64,000 nt of DNA. It comes from Ensifer adhaerens. Lineage in GTDB: Bacteria > Pseudomonadota > Alphaproteobacteria > Rhizobiales > Rhizobiaceae. Shown here one piece after another: positions 28,995 to 38,328 of the stretch. The DNA lies in NCBI RefSeq assembly GCF_013283195.1, contig NZ_JABEKT010000001.1, positions 3,406,511 through 3,470,510 on the forward strand, written 5' to 3'. Positions within the stretch are counted from its first letter, which is position 1. The number at the start of each line of letters is the position of its first letter. Position numbers and translations under genes: made by a program. The notes beneath the pieces are model-generated. The model saw only the letters and a program-made list of their open reading frames with translations. It did no database searches and had not been told where the DNA came from.

Positions 28995-30488
28995 TCAGGC
29001 CTGGGTCAACGTGCGCTTGACCGCATTGCGCCAACCCTTGAGCTTCACCTTGCGCGTCGCCTCGTCCATGGCGGGCTCGAAGCGGCGATCGCGGGCCCAG
29101 GACTTGGCAAAGTCTTCCTGCTTCGGCCAGACACCGGCGCGGCTGCCGGCAAGCCAGGCAACGCCGAGTGCCGTCGTCTCGAGAATGATCGGCCGGTCGA
29201 CGGGTGCGTCGAGGAGGTCGGAAAGCCGCTGCATCGTCCAGTCCGAGACGACCATGCCGCCATCGACCCGCAGCACCGTTTCCTTGCCGTGGCTGCGCCA
29301 GTCCTTGTGCATGGCTTCGAGCAGATCGCGTGTCTGGTAGCAGACCGCCTCGAGCGCAGCACGGGCGAACTCGGCCGGGCCGGTGTTGCGGGTCATGCCG
29401 AAGATCGCGCCGCGGGCGTCGGGGTCCCAATGCGGCGCACCGAGACCCGTGAAGGCCGGCACCAGATAGACCTCCTGCGACGGGTCGGCGCTTTCGGCAA
29501 GCGTGCCGGCGTCGGGCGCGGCCTTGATCACCTTCAGGCCATCACGCAACCACTGTACGGAAGCGCCGGCAACGAAGATCGAGCCTTCGAGAGCATAGGT
29601 GGTTTCGCCATCCAGCTGATAGGCAATGGTGGTGAGCAGCCGGTTCTTCGAGCGCACCATGTCCCGGCCGGTGTTGAGCAGCGCGAAGCAGCCGGTGCCA
29701 TAGGTCGATTTCAGCATGCCCGGCTTGAAGCAGGCCTGGCCGATGGTCGCGGCCTGCTGGTCGCCGGCAACGCCGAGGATCGGGATCGCTGCGCCGAACA
29801 GTGCCTTGTCGGTGACGCCGAAGTCGGCGGCGCAATCCTTCACCTCCGGCAACATGGCGCGGGGAACGCGCAGGATGTCGAGCAGCTCGTCATCCCAGGC
29901 ATTTTCGGCGATGTTGTAGATCAGCGTGCGCGAGGCGTTGGTCGCGTCGGTGACGAAGGACTTGCCGCCCGTCAACCGCCAGATCAGGAACGTATCGACC
30001 GTGCCGAAGCAGAGCTCGCCCCTGGCAGCACGCGCATGGGCGCCCTTCACATTCGACAGCAACCACTGAAGCTTCGTGCCGGAGAAGTAGGGATCGAGCA
30101 GCAGCCCGGTCTTCTTGGCGAAGGTCTTTTCCAGCCCCTGCTTCTTCAGCTTGTCGCAATAGGCAGCGGTTCGGCGATCCTGCCACACGATGGCATTATG
30201 GATCGGCTTTCCGGTCTGGCGATCCCAGACGACGACGGTTTCGCGCTGGTTGGTGATGCCGATGCCGGCGAGATCGCTGGCCGAGATCCCCGCCTTCTTG
30301 ATCGCCTCTTTGACGGTGACGATAACCGTCTCCCAGATTTCCTCCGGATCGTGCTCGACCCATCCGGATTTCGGGAAATGCTGCTTGAATTCCTTCTGGT
30401 CGACGCCCGCCACCTGCTGCTTGCCGTCGAAGACGATCGCCCGGCTCGATGTCGTGCCCTGATCGATCGCGAGAATATATCCGCCCAT
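28995..30488 (-). CDS. glpK: Glycerol kinase
   Basis: A 497-residue FGGY-family kinase that makes glycerol 3-phosphate. The N-terminal phosphate-binding [12 protein letters not shown] (about residue 9), the [19 protein letters not shown] substrate region (about 75-93), the C-terminal [11 protein letters not shown] adenosine-binding region and normal family length are all present. A GGGGAGGGG ribosome site precedes ATG 30488. No glpF or glpD adjoins; the upstream region holds repeated CAAAACGAA-type sequence that could be DeoR/GlpR operators. Confidence 0.96.
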   Translation of the reverse strand: MGGYILAIDQGTTSSRAIVFDGKQQVAGVDQKEFKQHFPKSGWVEHDPEEIWETVIVTVKEAIKKAGISASDLAGIGITNQRETVVVWDRQTGKPIHNAIVWQDRRTAAYCDKLKKQGLEKTFAKKTGLLLDPYFSGTKLQWLLSNVKGAHARAARGELCFGTVDTFLIWRLTGGKSFVTDATNASRTLIYNIAENAWDDELLDILRVPRAMLPEVKDCAADFGVTDKALFGAAIPILGVAGDQQAATIGQACFKPGMLKSTYGTGCFALLNTGRDMVRSKNRLLTTIAYQLDGETTYALEGSIFVAGASVQWLRDGLKVIKAAPDAGTLAESADPSQEVYLVPAFTGLGAPHWDPDARGAIFGMTRNTGPAEFARAALEAVCYQTRDLLEAMHKDWRSHGKETVLRVDGGMVVSDWTMQRLSDLLDAPVDRPIILETTALGVAWLAGSRAGVWPKQEDFAKSWARDRRFEPAMDEATRKVKLKGWRNAVKRTLTQA

Positions 30489-30573
30489 ATGCCCCTCCCC
30501 GGCCTCACATCACGTGTTTCGACGCGCTTCCTCGAGCGCGTGGCGTCCATTTCGAAAAACTTCAATACGATGG

Positions 30574-30602
30574 CAAAACGAATGTCAAACGAAAACAAAA
30601 CG
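30574..30602 (-). promoter_or_regulatory. Candidate DeoR/GlpR-type direct-repeat operator upstream of glpK
   Basis: Three short repeats of the kind CAAAACGAA / CAAACGAAAA / CAAAACG occur in 29 bases, 86-114 bases upstream of the glpK start. On the minus strand they read as TTCGTTT-type units, the form commonly bound by DeoR-family repressors including GlpR. No glpR gene is in view. Confidence 0.4.
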
Positions 30603-30753
30603 CAAGGAACCGTGACGAAGCCTGCAGCCGCAACTCTGCGTCGGCGACCTGAAAAACACAATTGTCACCTCAGCGGTTTTACGCGTAGGTTGACGCTGTT
30701 GCGTCGCAAAAACCGGGCAAGATCAGGCGACGCTGCAAAGGGAGAAATCAGGA

Positions 30754-31530
30754 ATGACGAGAACTGCGGTCATCACCGGTTCGACGAGCGGAATCGGCCT
30801 TGCCATTGCCAAGGCTTTCGCCAAGGGCGGCGCCAATATCGTCTTGAACGGCTTCGGCGCGCCCGACGACATCAAGGCTGCGATGGAGGAAGTCGCCGCA
30901 CTTGCCACCGGAACCGTGATCTATCATCCGGCCGACATGACGAAGCCGGACGAGATCGCCGACCTGATGGCAACGGCGGAAAAGCGCTTCGGCGGCGTCG
31001 ACATTCTCGTCAACAATGCCGGCGTTCAATATGTCGAGAAGGTCGAGGATTTCCCGATCGAACAATGGGACCGGATCATCGCCATCAACCTCTCCTCCTC
31101 CTTCCACACCATTCGCGCCGCCCTCCCCGGCATGAAGGCCAGGGGCTGGGGCCGTATCATCAATATTGCGTCTGCCCACGGGCTCGTCGCCTCGCCGTTC
31201 AAGTCGGCCTATGTCGCCGCCAAGCATGGCGTGATGGGCCTGACGAAAACAGTCGCGCTGGAAGTCGCCGAGAATGGCATCACCGCCAACTCGATTTGCC
31301 CGGGCTATGTCCTGACCCCGCTGGTCGAAAAGCAGATCCCGGATCAGGCCCGCACCCGCGGCATTACCGAGCAGCAAGTGATCAACGACGTAATGCTCAA
31401 GGGGCAGCCGACCAAGAAATTCATCACCGTCGAGCAGGTGGCGTCACTCGCCGTCTACCTCGCCGGCGACGACGCCGCACAGATCACCGGCACCCATGTC
31501 TCCATGGACGGCGGCTGGACGGCGCAATAG
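30754..31530 (+). CDS. bdhA: D-3-hydroxybutyrate dehydrogenase
   Basis: A 258-residue short-chain dehydrogenase that interconverts D-3-hydroxybutyrate and acetoacetate with NAD, part of polyhydroxybutyrate turnover. The cofactor motif TGSTSGIG (about residues 8-15), NNAG (about 88), the catalytic Ser (about 142) and Tyr-x3-Lys (YVAAK, about 155-159) are intact, as are the QIPDQARTRGI substrate-loop residues seen in BdhA. In S. meliloti the same gene is followed by xdhA2 and xdhB2 as a mixed-function operon, and that order is reproduced here. Confidence 0.95.
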   Translation: MTRTAVITGSTSGIGLAIAKAFAKGGANIVLNGFGAPDDIKAAMEEVAALATGTVIYHPADMTKPDEIADLMATAEKRFGGVDILVNNAGVQYVEKVEDFPIEQWDRIIAINLSSSFHTIRAALPGMKARGWGRIINIASAHGLVASPFKSAYVAAKHGVMGLTKTVALEVAENGITANSICPGYVLTPLVEKQIPDQARTRGITEQQVINDVMLKGQPTKKFITVEQVASLAVYLAGDDAAQITGTHVSMDGGWTAQ

Positions 31531-31649
31531 TGCGCGGCGCGTCCATTGAGACAAGGCGCAAGACGCCCTAACTTTATGACAATGCGCAAGGGTCCACCGC
31601 CAGGAACGATTCCGGCTTTCGCGGCCTTGCATCAGCAGGAATGAACGGC

Positions 31650-33140
31650 ATGCCCCAGGACAGGGAAAGCAAGAACAACGACAGCATTCGCTTCATTCTC
31701 AATGACAGCGAGGTCGCGCTTTCCGATGTCGCGCCGACGGCGACGCTGCTCGATTACCTGAGGCTCGAGCGCCGGCTGACCGGCACCAAGGAAGGCTGCG
31801 CCGAAGGCGACTGCGGCGCCTGCACCGTGCTCGTCGGCCGACTTGCCGGGGAAAAGCTGGTCTATGAAAGCGTCAACGCCTGCATCCGCTTCGTCGGATC
31901 GCTGCATGCAACGCATGTGGTAACGATCGAACATCTCGCCGCCCGTGACGGGACGCTGCATCCGGTGCAGCAGGCGATGGTCGATTTCCACGGCTCCCAA
32001 TGCGGCTTCTGCACACCCGGTTTCGTCATGTCGCTCTATGGTCTGTGGCTGTCGAACGATGACCCCAGTCGGGCAGACATCGAAAAGGCGCTGCAAGGCA
32101 ATCTCTGTCGGTGCACCGGCTATGAGCCGATCGTCAAGGCCGCCGAAGCCGCGGCCAGCGCGCGACCCTCCGCCATCTTCGATCCGATCACGGCGGCGCG
32201 CGAGGCGACCATTGCCCGCCTGAAGGCGCTGCAACCCGAAGAGACGATCACGATCCGCCACGGCGAGCACTGTCTGATCGTGCCGGCAGATGCCGCCGGC
32301 CTCGCGAACGCGCTTGCCGAACACGAGGGCGCGACGGTGGTTGCCGGCTCCACCGATGTCGGTCTCTGGGTCACCAAGCAGATGCGCCCGATCGATCCGG
32401 TCATCTTCATCAACGGCATCGCCGAACTGCAGCACATCACGCAAAGCGACACCGGCCTGACCATCGGTGCCGGCGTCAGCTATTCAGCGGCCTTTGCAGC
32501 CTTGAGCAGCGCCTTTCCCGCCTTCGGCCGGCTGATCGACCGCATCGGCGGCGAACAGGTGCGCAACATGGGCACGATCGGCGGCAACATCGCCAACGGC
32601 TCGCCGATCGGCGACAGCCCGCCGCCGCTGATCGTGCTCGGCGCAACCGTGACGCTGCGCTCGACGGAGGGTGCGCGCACGCTACCGCTCGAAGATTTCT
32701 TCATCGCCTATGGCAAGCAGGATCGAAAGGCAGGCGAATTCGTCGAGAGCATCTTCGTGCCGAAGCTGCCTGAGGGGGACCTCTTTGCCGCCTACAAGAT
32801 TTCCAAGCGCCGCGACGAGGACATTTCCGCATTGCTCGGAGCCTTCCGCATTTCGATTGAAGACGGCAGGGTAAGGTCCGCCCACATCGCTTTCGGCGGC
32901 ATGGCCGGTACGCCGAAGCGCGCCGCAAGCGTGGAAGCTGCCCTCATCGGCAAGCCCTGGACCGAAGAAACCGTGCGCACCGCTCAAGGTGCCTTCGAGA
33001 CCGACTATCAGCCGTTGAGCGACTGGCGCGCCACGAGCACCTATCGCATGCTTGCCGCGAAGAACCTGCTGATGCGCTTCTTCCTCGAAAGCGAAGGCGA
33101 ACCGGCAGAGCTCGTGCGCTACGCAGCGGGAGAGAAGTGA
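31650..33140 (+). CDS. xdhA: Xanthine dehydrogenase small subunit (2Fe-2S/FAD)
   Basis: A 496-residue subunit that carries electrons from the molybdenum site to NAD. The plant-type 2Fe-2S cluster motif (CAEGDCGAC, about residue 47) and the second cluster motif (CGFCTPGF ... CRCTGY, about 117-155) come first, then the FAD domain with VVAGSTDVG (about 230) and GTIGGNIANGSPIGDSPP (about 310). AGGA nine bases upstream favours ATG 31650 over the ATG three codons earlier. It converts xanthine/hypoxanthine to urate together with XdhB and overlaps the xdhB start. Confidence 0.94.
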   Translation: MPQDRESKNNDSIRFILNDSEVALSDVAPTATLLDYLRLERRLTGTKEGCAEGDCGACTVLVGRLAGEKLVYESVNACIRFVGSLHATHVVTIEHLAARDGTLHPVQQAMVDFHGSQCGFCTPGFVMSLYGLWLSNDDPSRADIEKALQGNLCRCTGYEPIVKAAEAAASARPSAIFDPITAAREATIARLKALQPEETITIRHGEHCLIVPADAAGLANALAEHEGATVVAGSTDVGLWVTKQMRPIDPVIFINGIAELQHITQSDTGLTIGAGVSYSAAFAALSSAFPAFGRLIDRIGGEQVRNMGTIGGNIANGSPIGDSPPPLIVLGATVTLRSTEGARTLPLEDFFIAYGKQDRKAGEFVESIFVPKLPEGDLFAAYKISKRRDEDISALLGAFRISIEDGRVRSAHIAFGGMAGTPKRAASVEAALIGKPWTEETVRTAQGAFETDYQPLSDWRATSTYRMLAAKNLLMRFFLESEGEPAELVRYAAGEK

Positions 33141-35482
33141 TCATGGACAAGTCGACCTTCGAGGAACGCAAGGCGATCAACGGCCAGATGCATTCGCGCC
33201 AGCGCCATGACAGCGCCCACAAGCATGTGGCCGGCACCGCCGACTATATCGACGACATGCCGGAACCGGCGGGCACCCTGCACGGCGCGCTCGGAATGAC
33301 CGACCGCGCCCATGCCGAAATCACCGAGATGGACCTGTCGGCCGTCATCGCGGCGCCCGGCGTCGTCTGCGTGCTGACTGCGCGCGACATGCCGCATTCC
33401 AACGACATCAGCCCCAGCCACCTGCATGACGAGCCGGTGCTCGCCGACGGCATCGTCCAGTTCCACGGCCAGCCGGCCTTTGCCGTCATCGCCGAGACGC
33501 GCGACATCGCCCGCCGCGCCGCCCGGCTGGCAAAGATCAGCTATCGCGACCTGCCGCATTTCACCGATATCACCGACGCCGTCGCCCATGGCGGCGAACT
33601 CGTGACCCAGCCATTGACCCTGCAGCGTGGCGACGCGGAAACCGAACTGGAAAAGGCGCCGCGCCGGCTGAAGGGCCGGATGCGCATCGGCGGCCAGGAG
33701 CATTTCTATCTCGAAGGTCATATCGCCCTTGCAATTCCCGGCGAGGACGACGAGGTCACCGTCTGGTCGTCGACCCAGCATCCGAGCGAAATCCAGCACA
33801 TGGTCTCACACGTGCTCGGCGTTCCCTCCAACGCAGTGACGGTCAATGTGCGCCGCATGGGCGGCGGCTTCGGCGGCAAGGAAACGCAAGGCAACCAGTT
33901 TGCAGCGCTTGCGGCGGTGGCGGCAAAGAAGCTCAACCGCGCCGTCAAGTTTCGCCCCGATCGCGACGAGGACATGACGGCCACCGGCAAGCGCCACGAC
34001 TTTCTCGTCGACTATGACGTCGGCTTCGACGACGAGGGCCGCATCCACGCGGTGCATGCCAATTATGCGGCGCGCTGCGGCTATTCCTCGGATCTTTCCG
34101 GGCCGGTCACCGACCGCGCGCTGTTCCATGCCGACAGTTCCTATTTCTACCCGCATGTGAAATTGACGTCGCAGCCGCTGAAGACCAACACAGTCTCCAA
34201 CACCGCCTATCGCGGCTTCGGCGGACCTCAGGGCATGGTTGGAGGCGAGCGCATGATCGAGGAGATCGCCTACGCGCTCGGCAAAGATCCGCTCGAAATC
34301 CGCAAGCTAAATTTCTACGGCGAAAAGGGTTCGGGGCGGGATATCACGCCCTACCACCAGCAGGTCGAAGACAACATCATCGCCCGCGTCGTTGCCGAGC
34401 TCGAAGCCGACGCCGACTACCAGGCGCGCCGCAAGGCGATCGTCGACTTCAACCGCACGAGCCGGGTCATCCGCAAGGGCATCGCGCTGACGCCGGTGAA
34501 GTTCGGCATCTCCTTTACGCTCACCGCCTTCAACCAGGCGGGCGCGCTGGTGCATGTCTATCAGGACGGCTCGATCCACCTGAACCATGGCGGCACCGAG
34601 ATGGGCCAGGGCCTCTATGTGAAGGTCGCCCAGGTGATCGCCGACAGCTTCCAGGTCGATCTCGACCGCGTGCGCATCACCGCCACCACCACCGGCAAGG
34701 TTCCGAACACCTCGGCGACCGCTGCCTCCTCCGGCACGGATCTCAACGGCATGGCTGCCTTCGATGCCGCGCGCCAGATCAAGGAGCGGCTCATCGCCTT
34801 CGCCTGCGAGCGCTGGCAGACGACGGCGGAAAACGTCAGCTTCGTTCCAGACCACGTCAAGATCGGCGAGGAACGGATAGCCTTTCCGGAATTCATCAAG
34901 CTTGCCTATATGGCACGTGTGCAGCTCTCGGCCGCCGGGTTCTACAAGACGCCGAAGATCCACTGGGATCGCGCGACCGGCCGCGGAACGCCGTTCTACT
35001 ACTTCGCCTACGGTGCCTCGGTCTCGGAAGTCTCGATCGATACGCTGACCGGCGAATACATGGTCGACCGCGTCGACGTGCTGCACGATGTCGGCCGCTC
35101 GCTCAATCCGGCAATCGACCTCGGCCAGATCGAGGGCGGTTTCGTCCAGGGCATGGGGTGGCTGACGACGGAGGAGCTGTGGTGGGACGACAAGGGCCGG
35201 CTGCGCACCCATGCGCCCTCGACCTACAAGATCCCGCTCGCCTCAGACCGGCCGAAGATCTTCAACGTCAAGCTGGCCGAGTGGGCGGAGAATGCGGAAA
35301 AGACCATCGGCCGGTCGAAGGCGGTGGGCGAACCGCCGTTCATGCTGCCGATCTCGGTACTCGAGGCCCTGTCGATGGCGGTCGCAAGTGTTGCCGATTA
35401 TCGCGAATGCCCGCGCCTCGATGCGCCGGCGACGCCGGAGCGCGTCTTGATGGCCATCGAACGTCTTCGCAAATCCCCTTGA
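33137..35482 (+). CDS. xdhB: Xanthine dehydrogenase large subunit (molybdopterin)
   Basis: A 781-residue molybdopterin-binding subunit where xanthine and hypoxanthine are hydroxylated. Cofactor-binding motifs GGGFGGKET (about residue 246), AYRGFGGPQG (about 358) and the C-terminal GEPPFML with the catalytic Glu (about 733) are intact. Start is GTG 33137 overlapping the xdhA stop by four bases, or ATG 33143 two codons later. An XdhC maturation factor, often next in such operons, is not adjacent here. Confidence 0.95.
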   Translation: MIMDKSTFEERKAINGQMHSRQRHDSAHKHVAGTADYIDDMPEPAGTLHGALGMTDRAHAEITEMDLSAVIAAPGVVCVLTARDMPHSNDISPSHLHDEPVLADGIVQFHGQPAFAVIAETRDIARRAARLAKISYRDLPHFTDITDAVAHGGELVTQPLTLQRGDAETELEKAPRRLKGRMRIGGQEHFYLEGHIALAIPGEDDEVTVWSSTQHPSEIQHMVSHVLGVPSNAVTVNVRRMGGGFGGKETQGNQFAALAAVAAKKLNRAVKFRPDRDEDMTATGKRHDFLVDYDVGFDDEGRIHAVHANYAARCGYSSDLSGPVTDRALFHADSSYFYPHVKLTSQPLKTNTVSNTAYRGFGGPQGMVGGERMIEEIAYALGKDPLEIRKLNFYGEKGSGRDITPYHQQVEDNIIARVVAELEADADYQARRKAIVDFNRTSRVIRKGIALTPVKFGISFTLTAFNQAGALVHVYQDGSIHLNHGGTEMGQGLYVKVAQVIADSFQVDLDRVRITATTTGKVPNTSATAASSGTDLNGMAAFDAARQIKERLIAFACERWQTTAENVSFVPDHVKIGEERIAFPEFIKLAYMARVQLSAAGFYKTPKIHWDRATGRGTPFYYFAYGASVSEVSIDTLTGEYMVDRVDVLHDVGRSLNPAIDLGQIEGGFVQGMGWLTTEELWWDDKGRLRTHAPSTYKIPLASDRPKIFNVKLAEWAENAEKTIGRSKAVGEPPFMLPISVLEALSMAVASVADYRECPRLDAPATPERVLMAIERLRKSP

Positions 35483-35492
35483 AACAAGACAA

Positions 35493-35520
35493 CGCCGCGC
35501 ATCCTGTCCGATGCGCGGCG
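35493..35520. terminator. Hairpin between convergent xdhB and small hypothetical gene
   Basis: A perfect 11-pair GC-rich stem (35493-35503 with 35510-35520) with a 6-base loop, followed by CTTTCG on the plus strand. It sits in the 54-base gap between convergent stops and probably ends both transcripts. Confidence 0.75.
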
Positions 35521-35536
35521 CTTTCGAAAAGTCTGG

Positions 35537-35785
35537 TCAGATCCGGGGCAGTTCGTCGCTGTTGAACAGCCGATGGGCATCCTTCTGTGCCTCGGCGTCG
35601 TGCCCATAGGGGCCGCGGCCATCCATGAAACCCATGTCTCTTTTGATGTGGTCGGACAGTGCATTGACATCGAGCACCGGCTTGGCGGCAACAGTGCCGC
35701 GAAACAGGGAGGACGTGAACCGCACGACCGCATCCAGCGAAAGAACCTGTTTTCTTTCAGTATGTTCGATAACGTCGCAAGTCAT
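35537..35785 (-). CDS. Small conserved-type hypothetical protein
   Basis: An 82-residue protein with no signal peptide or membrane helix. The C-terminal half contains an unusual Gly/Asp/His-rich stretch (MGFMDGRGPYGHDAEAQKDAHRLF, shown here only as a landmark around residues 50-73) that looks structured rather than random. I do not recognise a family. It is divergent from the LysR gene, with a 102-base gap containing an inverted repeat, so the regulator may control it. Start ATG 35785 is the first codon giving a plausible small protein; longer versions add low-complexity Ser/Gln sequence. Confidence 0.5.
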   Translation of the reverse strand: MTCDVIEHTERKQVLSLDAVVRFTSSLFRGTVAAKPVLDVNALSDHIKRDMGFMDGRGPYGHDAEAQKDAHRLFNSDELPRI

Positions 35786-35837
35786 TTTTATCACCTGTTC
35801 GTCTTGGGAAGTTGACTTGCAGGATGACGTGGAAGAG

Positions 35838-35852
35838 GATTGAAATCCAATC
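35838..35852. promoter_or_regulatory. Candidate LysR binding site
   Basis: GATTG, five bases, CAATC: a perfect 5-base inverted repeat of the size bound by LysR-type regulators, 36 bases upstream of the LysR gene and in the divergent region shared with the small hypothetical gene. Confidence 0.35.
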
Positions 35853-35887
35853 GAACATCCGTCTGCATGCATCAAGAGGACTTATCC

Positions 35888-36829
35888 ATGAAGATGTCCA
35901 AGCAGTTTCCGCTGAATGCGCTCCGGGTCTTCGAAGCCGTCGCCCGGCTCGGCAGCTTTACCAGGGCCGGCGAAGAGCTGGGCATGACCCAGACCGCCGT
36001 CAGCTACCAGGTCAAGCTGATCGAGGAGAATGTCGGCGAGCCCCTGTTCCTGCGCCGTCCGCGCCAGATCGCTCTCACCGACGTCGGCCAGCGGCTGGCG
36101 CCGCGGGTCACCGAAGCCTTCGAGATGCTGCAGGAAGCCGTCTCGTCGGCGCGCGGCGACATCGACAGCACGCTGCTGATCAGTTCGACCCCGACCTTCG
36201 CCTCGCAATGGCTCGCTCGCAACATCGGCTCGTTTCAGCTCGCTCACCCCACCATCGCCGTGCGCCTGGACACCAACGACAACCTCGTCGATTTTGCCAA
36301 GGAATTCACGGATGTCGCCATCCGCTCCGGCGCGGGCGTGTGGCCCGGTCTCGACACGCATCCGCTGATGCGCGTCGAGTTCAGCCCGATGCTGAGCCCG
36401 GCACTCGCCGAAACCATCGGCGGCATCCACGAACCACGCGATCTCCTGAAGCTCAGGATCATCGATGCCGGTGATCCCTGGTGGCGGCTCTGGTTTGCCG
36501 CAGCCGGCGTGAAAGAGCCGGATCTGGAAGGTCGGCCGACGAGCCGGCTCGGGGCACAATCCTTCGAGGCGCGCGCGGCCATCGCGGGCCAGGGCGTGGC
36601 GATCCTGACGCCGGAATTCTACGGCGACGACGTGGCGCTTGGCCGGCTCTACCAGCCTTTCGACCTGCGCTGCAGCGACGGCTGCGATTACTGGCTTGCC
36701 TACCCGCATGCCCGCCGCAACACCCCGAAGATCCGTATCTTCCGCGACTGGATCCTCAGCGAACTCTGCCCGTCGATGCAGTTCGGAGCCGATTGGGTGG
36801 AGCAGCGCAAAGCAGCTTCCGCGCGCTAA
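35888..36829 (+). CDS. LysR-family (GcvA-like) transcriptional regulator
   Basis: A 313-residue regulator with an N-terminal winged helix-turn-helix (about 8-65; FPLNALRVFEAVARLGSFTRAGEELGMTQTAVS region) and a C-terminal periplasmic-binding-like effector domain (about 90-300). The LNALRVFEAVAR start is typical of the GcvA subgroup. It lies between xdhB and the puuD-guaD genes on the same strand, so control of purine catabolism is a reasonable but unproved guess. Confidence 0.85.
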   Translation: MKMSKQFPLNALRVFEAVARLGSFTRAGEELGMTQTAVSYQVKLIEENVGEPLFLRRPRQIALTDVGQRLAPRVTEAFEMLQEAVSSARGDIDSTLLISSTPTFASQWLARNIGSFQLAHPTIAVRLDTNDNLVDFAKEFTDVAIRSGAGVWPGLDTHPLMRVEFSPMLSPALAETIGGIHEPRDLLKLRIIDAGDPWWRLWFAAAGVKEPDLEGRPTSRLGAQSFEARAAIAGQGVAILTPEFYGDDVALGRLYQPFDLRCSDGCDYWLAYPHARRNTPKIRIFRDWILSELCPSMQFGADWVEQRKAASAR

Positions 36830-36930
36830 AGCATTTCCAGGAAAAGTGCGGAGCGGTTTTCCGTCAGGAAATGCGTAAAGGCGGAGACATAGAGCGGTTC
36901 TGTGTTTCCGTCTAAATCGGAAACGCTCTA
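36830..36930. repeat. Rhizobial two-hairpin intergenic palindromic element A
   Basis: Hairpin 1 pairs GCATTTCC (36831-36838) with GGAAATGC (36867-36874) and GGAAAA (36840-36845) with TTTTCC (36857-36862). Hairpin 2 pairs AGAGCG (36891-36896) with CGCTCT (36924-36929) and GTTTCCG (36904-36910) with CGGAAAC (36918-36924). It fills the gap between the LysR gene and puuD and matches element B at 60721-60823 in plan. Confidence 0.8.
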
Positions 36931-37089
36931 GGGTAACCCCTTAGAATCCATCAGGTTTATCGTCAGGCAGATTTCACCGCGAAATCGTCCCGATCCCTGC
37001 AAAACACGACCACAGGTGCATGCTCCCCCTTCCCCAACTCCCGGTTTTTGCGCAAGGTGCGCCGACGGAGAGAATAAAGGGGACCCCGA

Positions 37090-38328
37090 ATGTACGAGTT
37101 CGCCATCGCCTGGGAATGGCTGGCCTTTGCCGTGCGCTGGCTGCATGTCATCACAGCCATCGCCTGGATCGGCTCATCGTTCTATTTCATCGCGCTCGAC
37201 CTTGGCCTGGTGAAGCGCGACCACTTGCCCGTTGGCGCCTACGGCGAGGAATGGCAGGTGCATGGCGGTGGTTTCTATCACATCCAGAAATACCTGGTGG
37301 CGCCGGCTTCCATGCCCGAGCACCTGACCTGGTTCAAATGGGAATCCTACGTGACGTGGCTTTCGGGCTTTGCCATGCTTTGTCTCGTCTACTACGGCGG
37401 CGCCGATCTTTTCCTGATCGACCGCCATGTGCTCGACATCTCCGCGACCACGGCCATCCTGATCTCGCTCGCCTCGCTCGGCATCGGCTGGATCTTCTAT
37501 GATCTGCTCTGCAAGTCGCCTTTGGGCAAGAACACCTGGGGCCTGATGGCGCTTCTCTACGTGGCGCTGGTGATCATGGCCTGGGGCTATACGCAGGTCT
37601 TCACCGGCCGCGCCGCCTTCCTGCACCTGGGCGCCTTTACGGCGACCATCATGTCGGCCAACGTCTTCTTCCTCATCATCCCCAACCAGAAGATCGTGGT
37701 TGCCGACCTGATCGCCGGCCGCACGCCGGACCCGAAGCTCGGCGCGCAGGCCAAGCAGCGCTCGCTGCACAACAACTATCTGACCCTGCCGGTCATCTTC
37801 TTCATGCTGTCGAACCACTACCCGCTGGCCTTTGCCACCGCCTTCAACTGGATTATCGCGGCCCTCGTATTCCTGATGGGCGTCACCATCCGGCATTGGT
37901 TCAACACCACCCACGCGCGCAAGGGCAGGCCCACCTGGACGTGGCTTGCCACCGTGCTCCTCTTCATCCTGATCATGTGGCTGTCGACCGTCCCGAAGGT
38001 GCTGACCGGCGAAGAGAAAGCCGAGATCGCACCAGTCTTTGTCCGTTTTGCCGAGAATGCGCACTTCCCCGCCGTCAAGGACGCGATCTCGACCCGCTGT
38101 TCCATGTGCCACGCAGCCGAACCGGTCTATGAGGGCATCGTCCGGGCGCCGAAGGGCGTGGTGCTGGAAAGCGATCAGGAGATTGCCGCCCACGCCCGCG
38201 AAATCTATATCCAGGCGGGGCGCAGCCATGCCATGCCGCCCGGCAACATAACCGACATGACGACGGACGAGCGCCAGTTGCTGACAGCCTGGTTCGAAAG
38301 CGCCGTCGAGGAAGGCAAGACACAATGA
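37090..38328 (+). CDS. puuD: Membrane-bound urate hydroxylase PuuD with cytochrome c domain
   Basis: A 412-residue protein that oxidises urate to 5-hydroxyisourate and passes electrons to the respiratory chain instead of oxygen. About eight or nine membrane helices (DUF989 domain, residues about 1-310) are followed by a C-terminal cytochrome c domain with CSMCH (about 336-340) and a likely Met ligand in HAMPPGN. It replaces soluble uricase, and no other urate oxidase is in the window. AAGGGG precedes ATG 37090. Its stop overlaps the guaD start by four bases. Confidence 0.93.
   Translation: MYEFAIAWEWLAFAVRWLHVITAIAWIGSSFYFIALDLGLVKRDHLPVGAYGEEWQVHGGGFYHIQKYLVAPASMPEHLTWFKWESYVTWLSGFAMLCLVYYGGADLFLIDRHVLDISATTAILISLASLGIGWIFYDLLCKSPLGKNTWGLMALLYVALVIMAWGYTQVFTGRAAFLHLGAFTATIMSANVFFLIIPNQKIVVADLIAGRTPDPKLGAQAKQRSLHNNYLTLPVIFFMLSNHYPLAFATAFNWIIAALVFLMGVTIRHWFNTTHARKGRPTWTWLATVLLFILIMWLSTVPKVLTGEEKAEIAPVFVRFAENAHFPAVKDAISTRCSMCHAAEPVYEGIVRAPKGVVLESDQEIAAHAREIYIQAGRSHAMPPGNITDMTTDERQLLTAWFESAVEEGKTQ

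Noticed and set aside
36830..36930. CRISPR array or small-RNA gene at the repeated palindromes
   Set aside because: There are no regularly spaced direct repeats with unique spacers; the signal is two hairpins shared with other intergenic sites.
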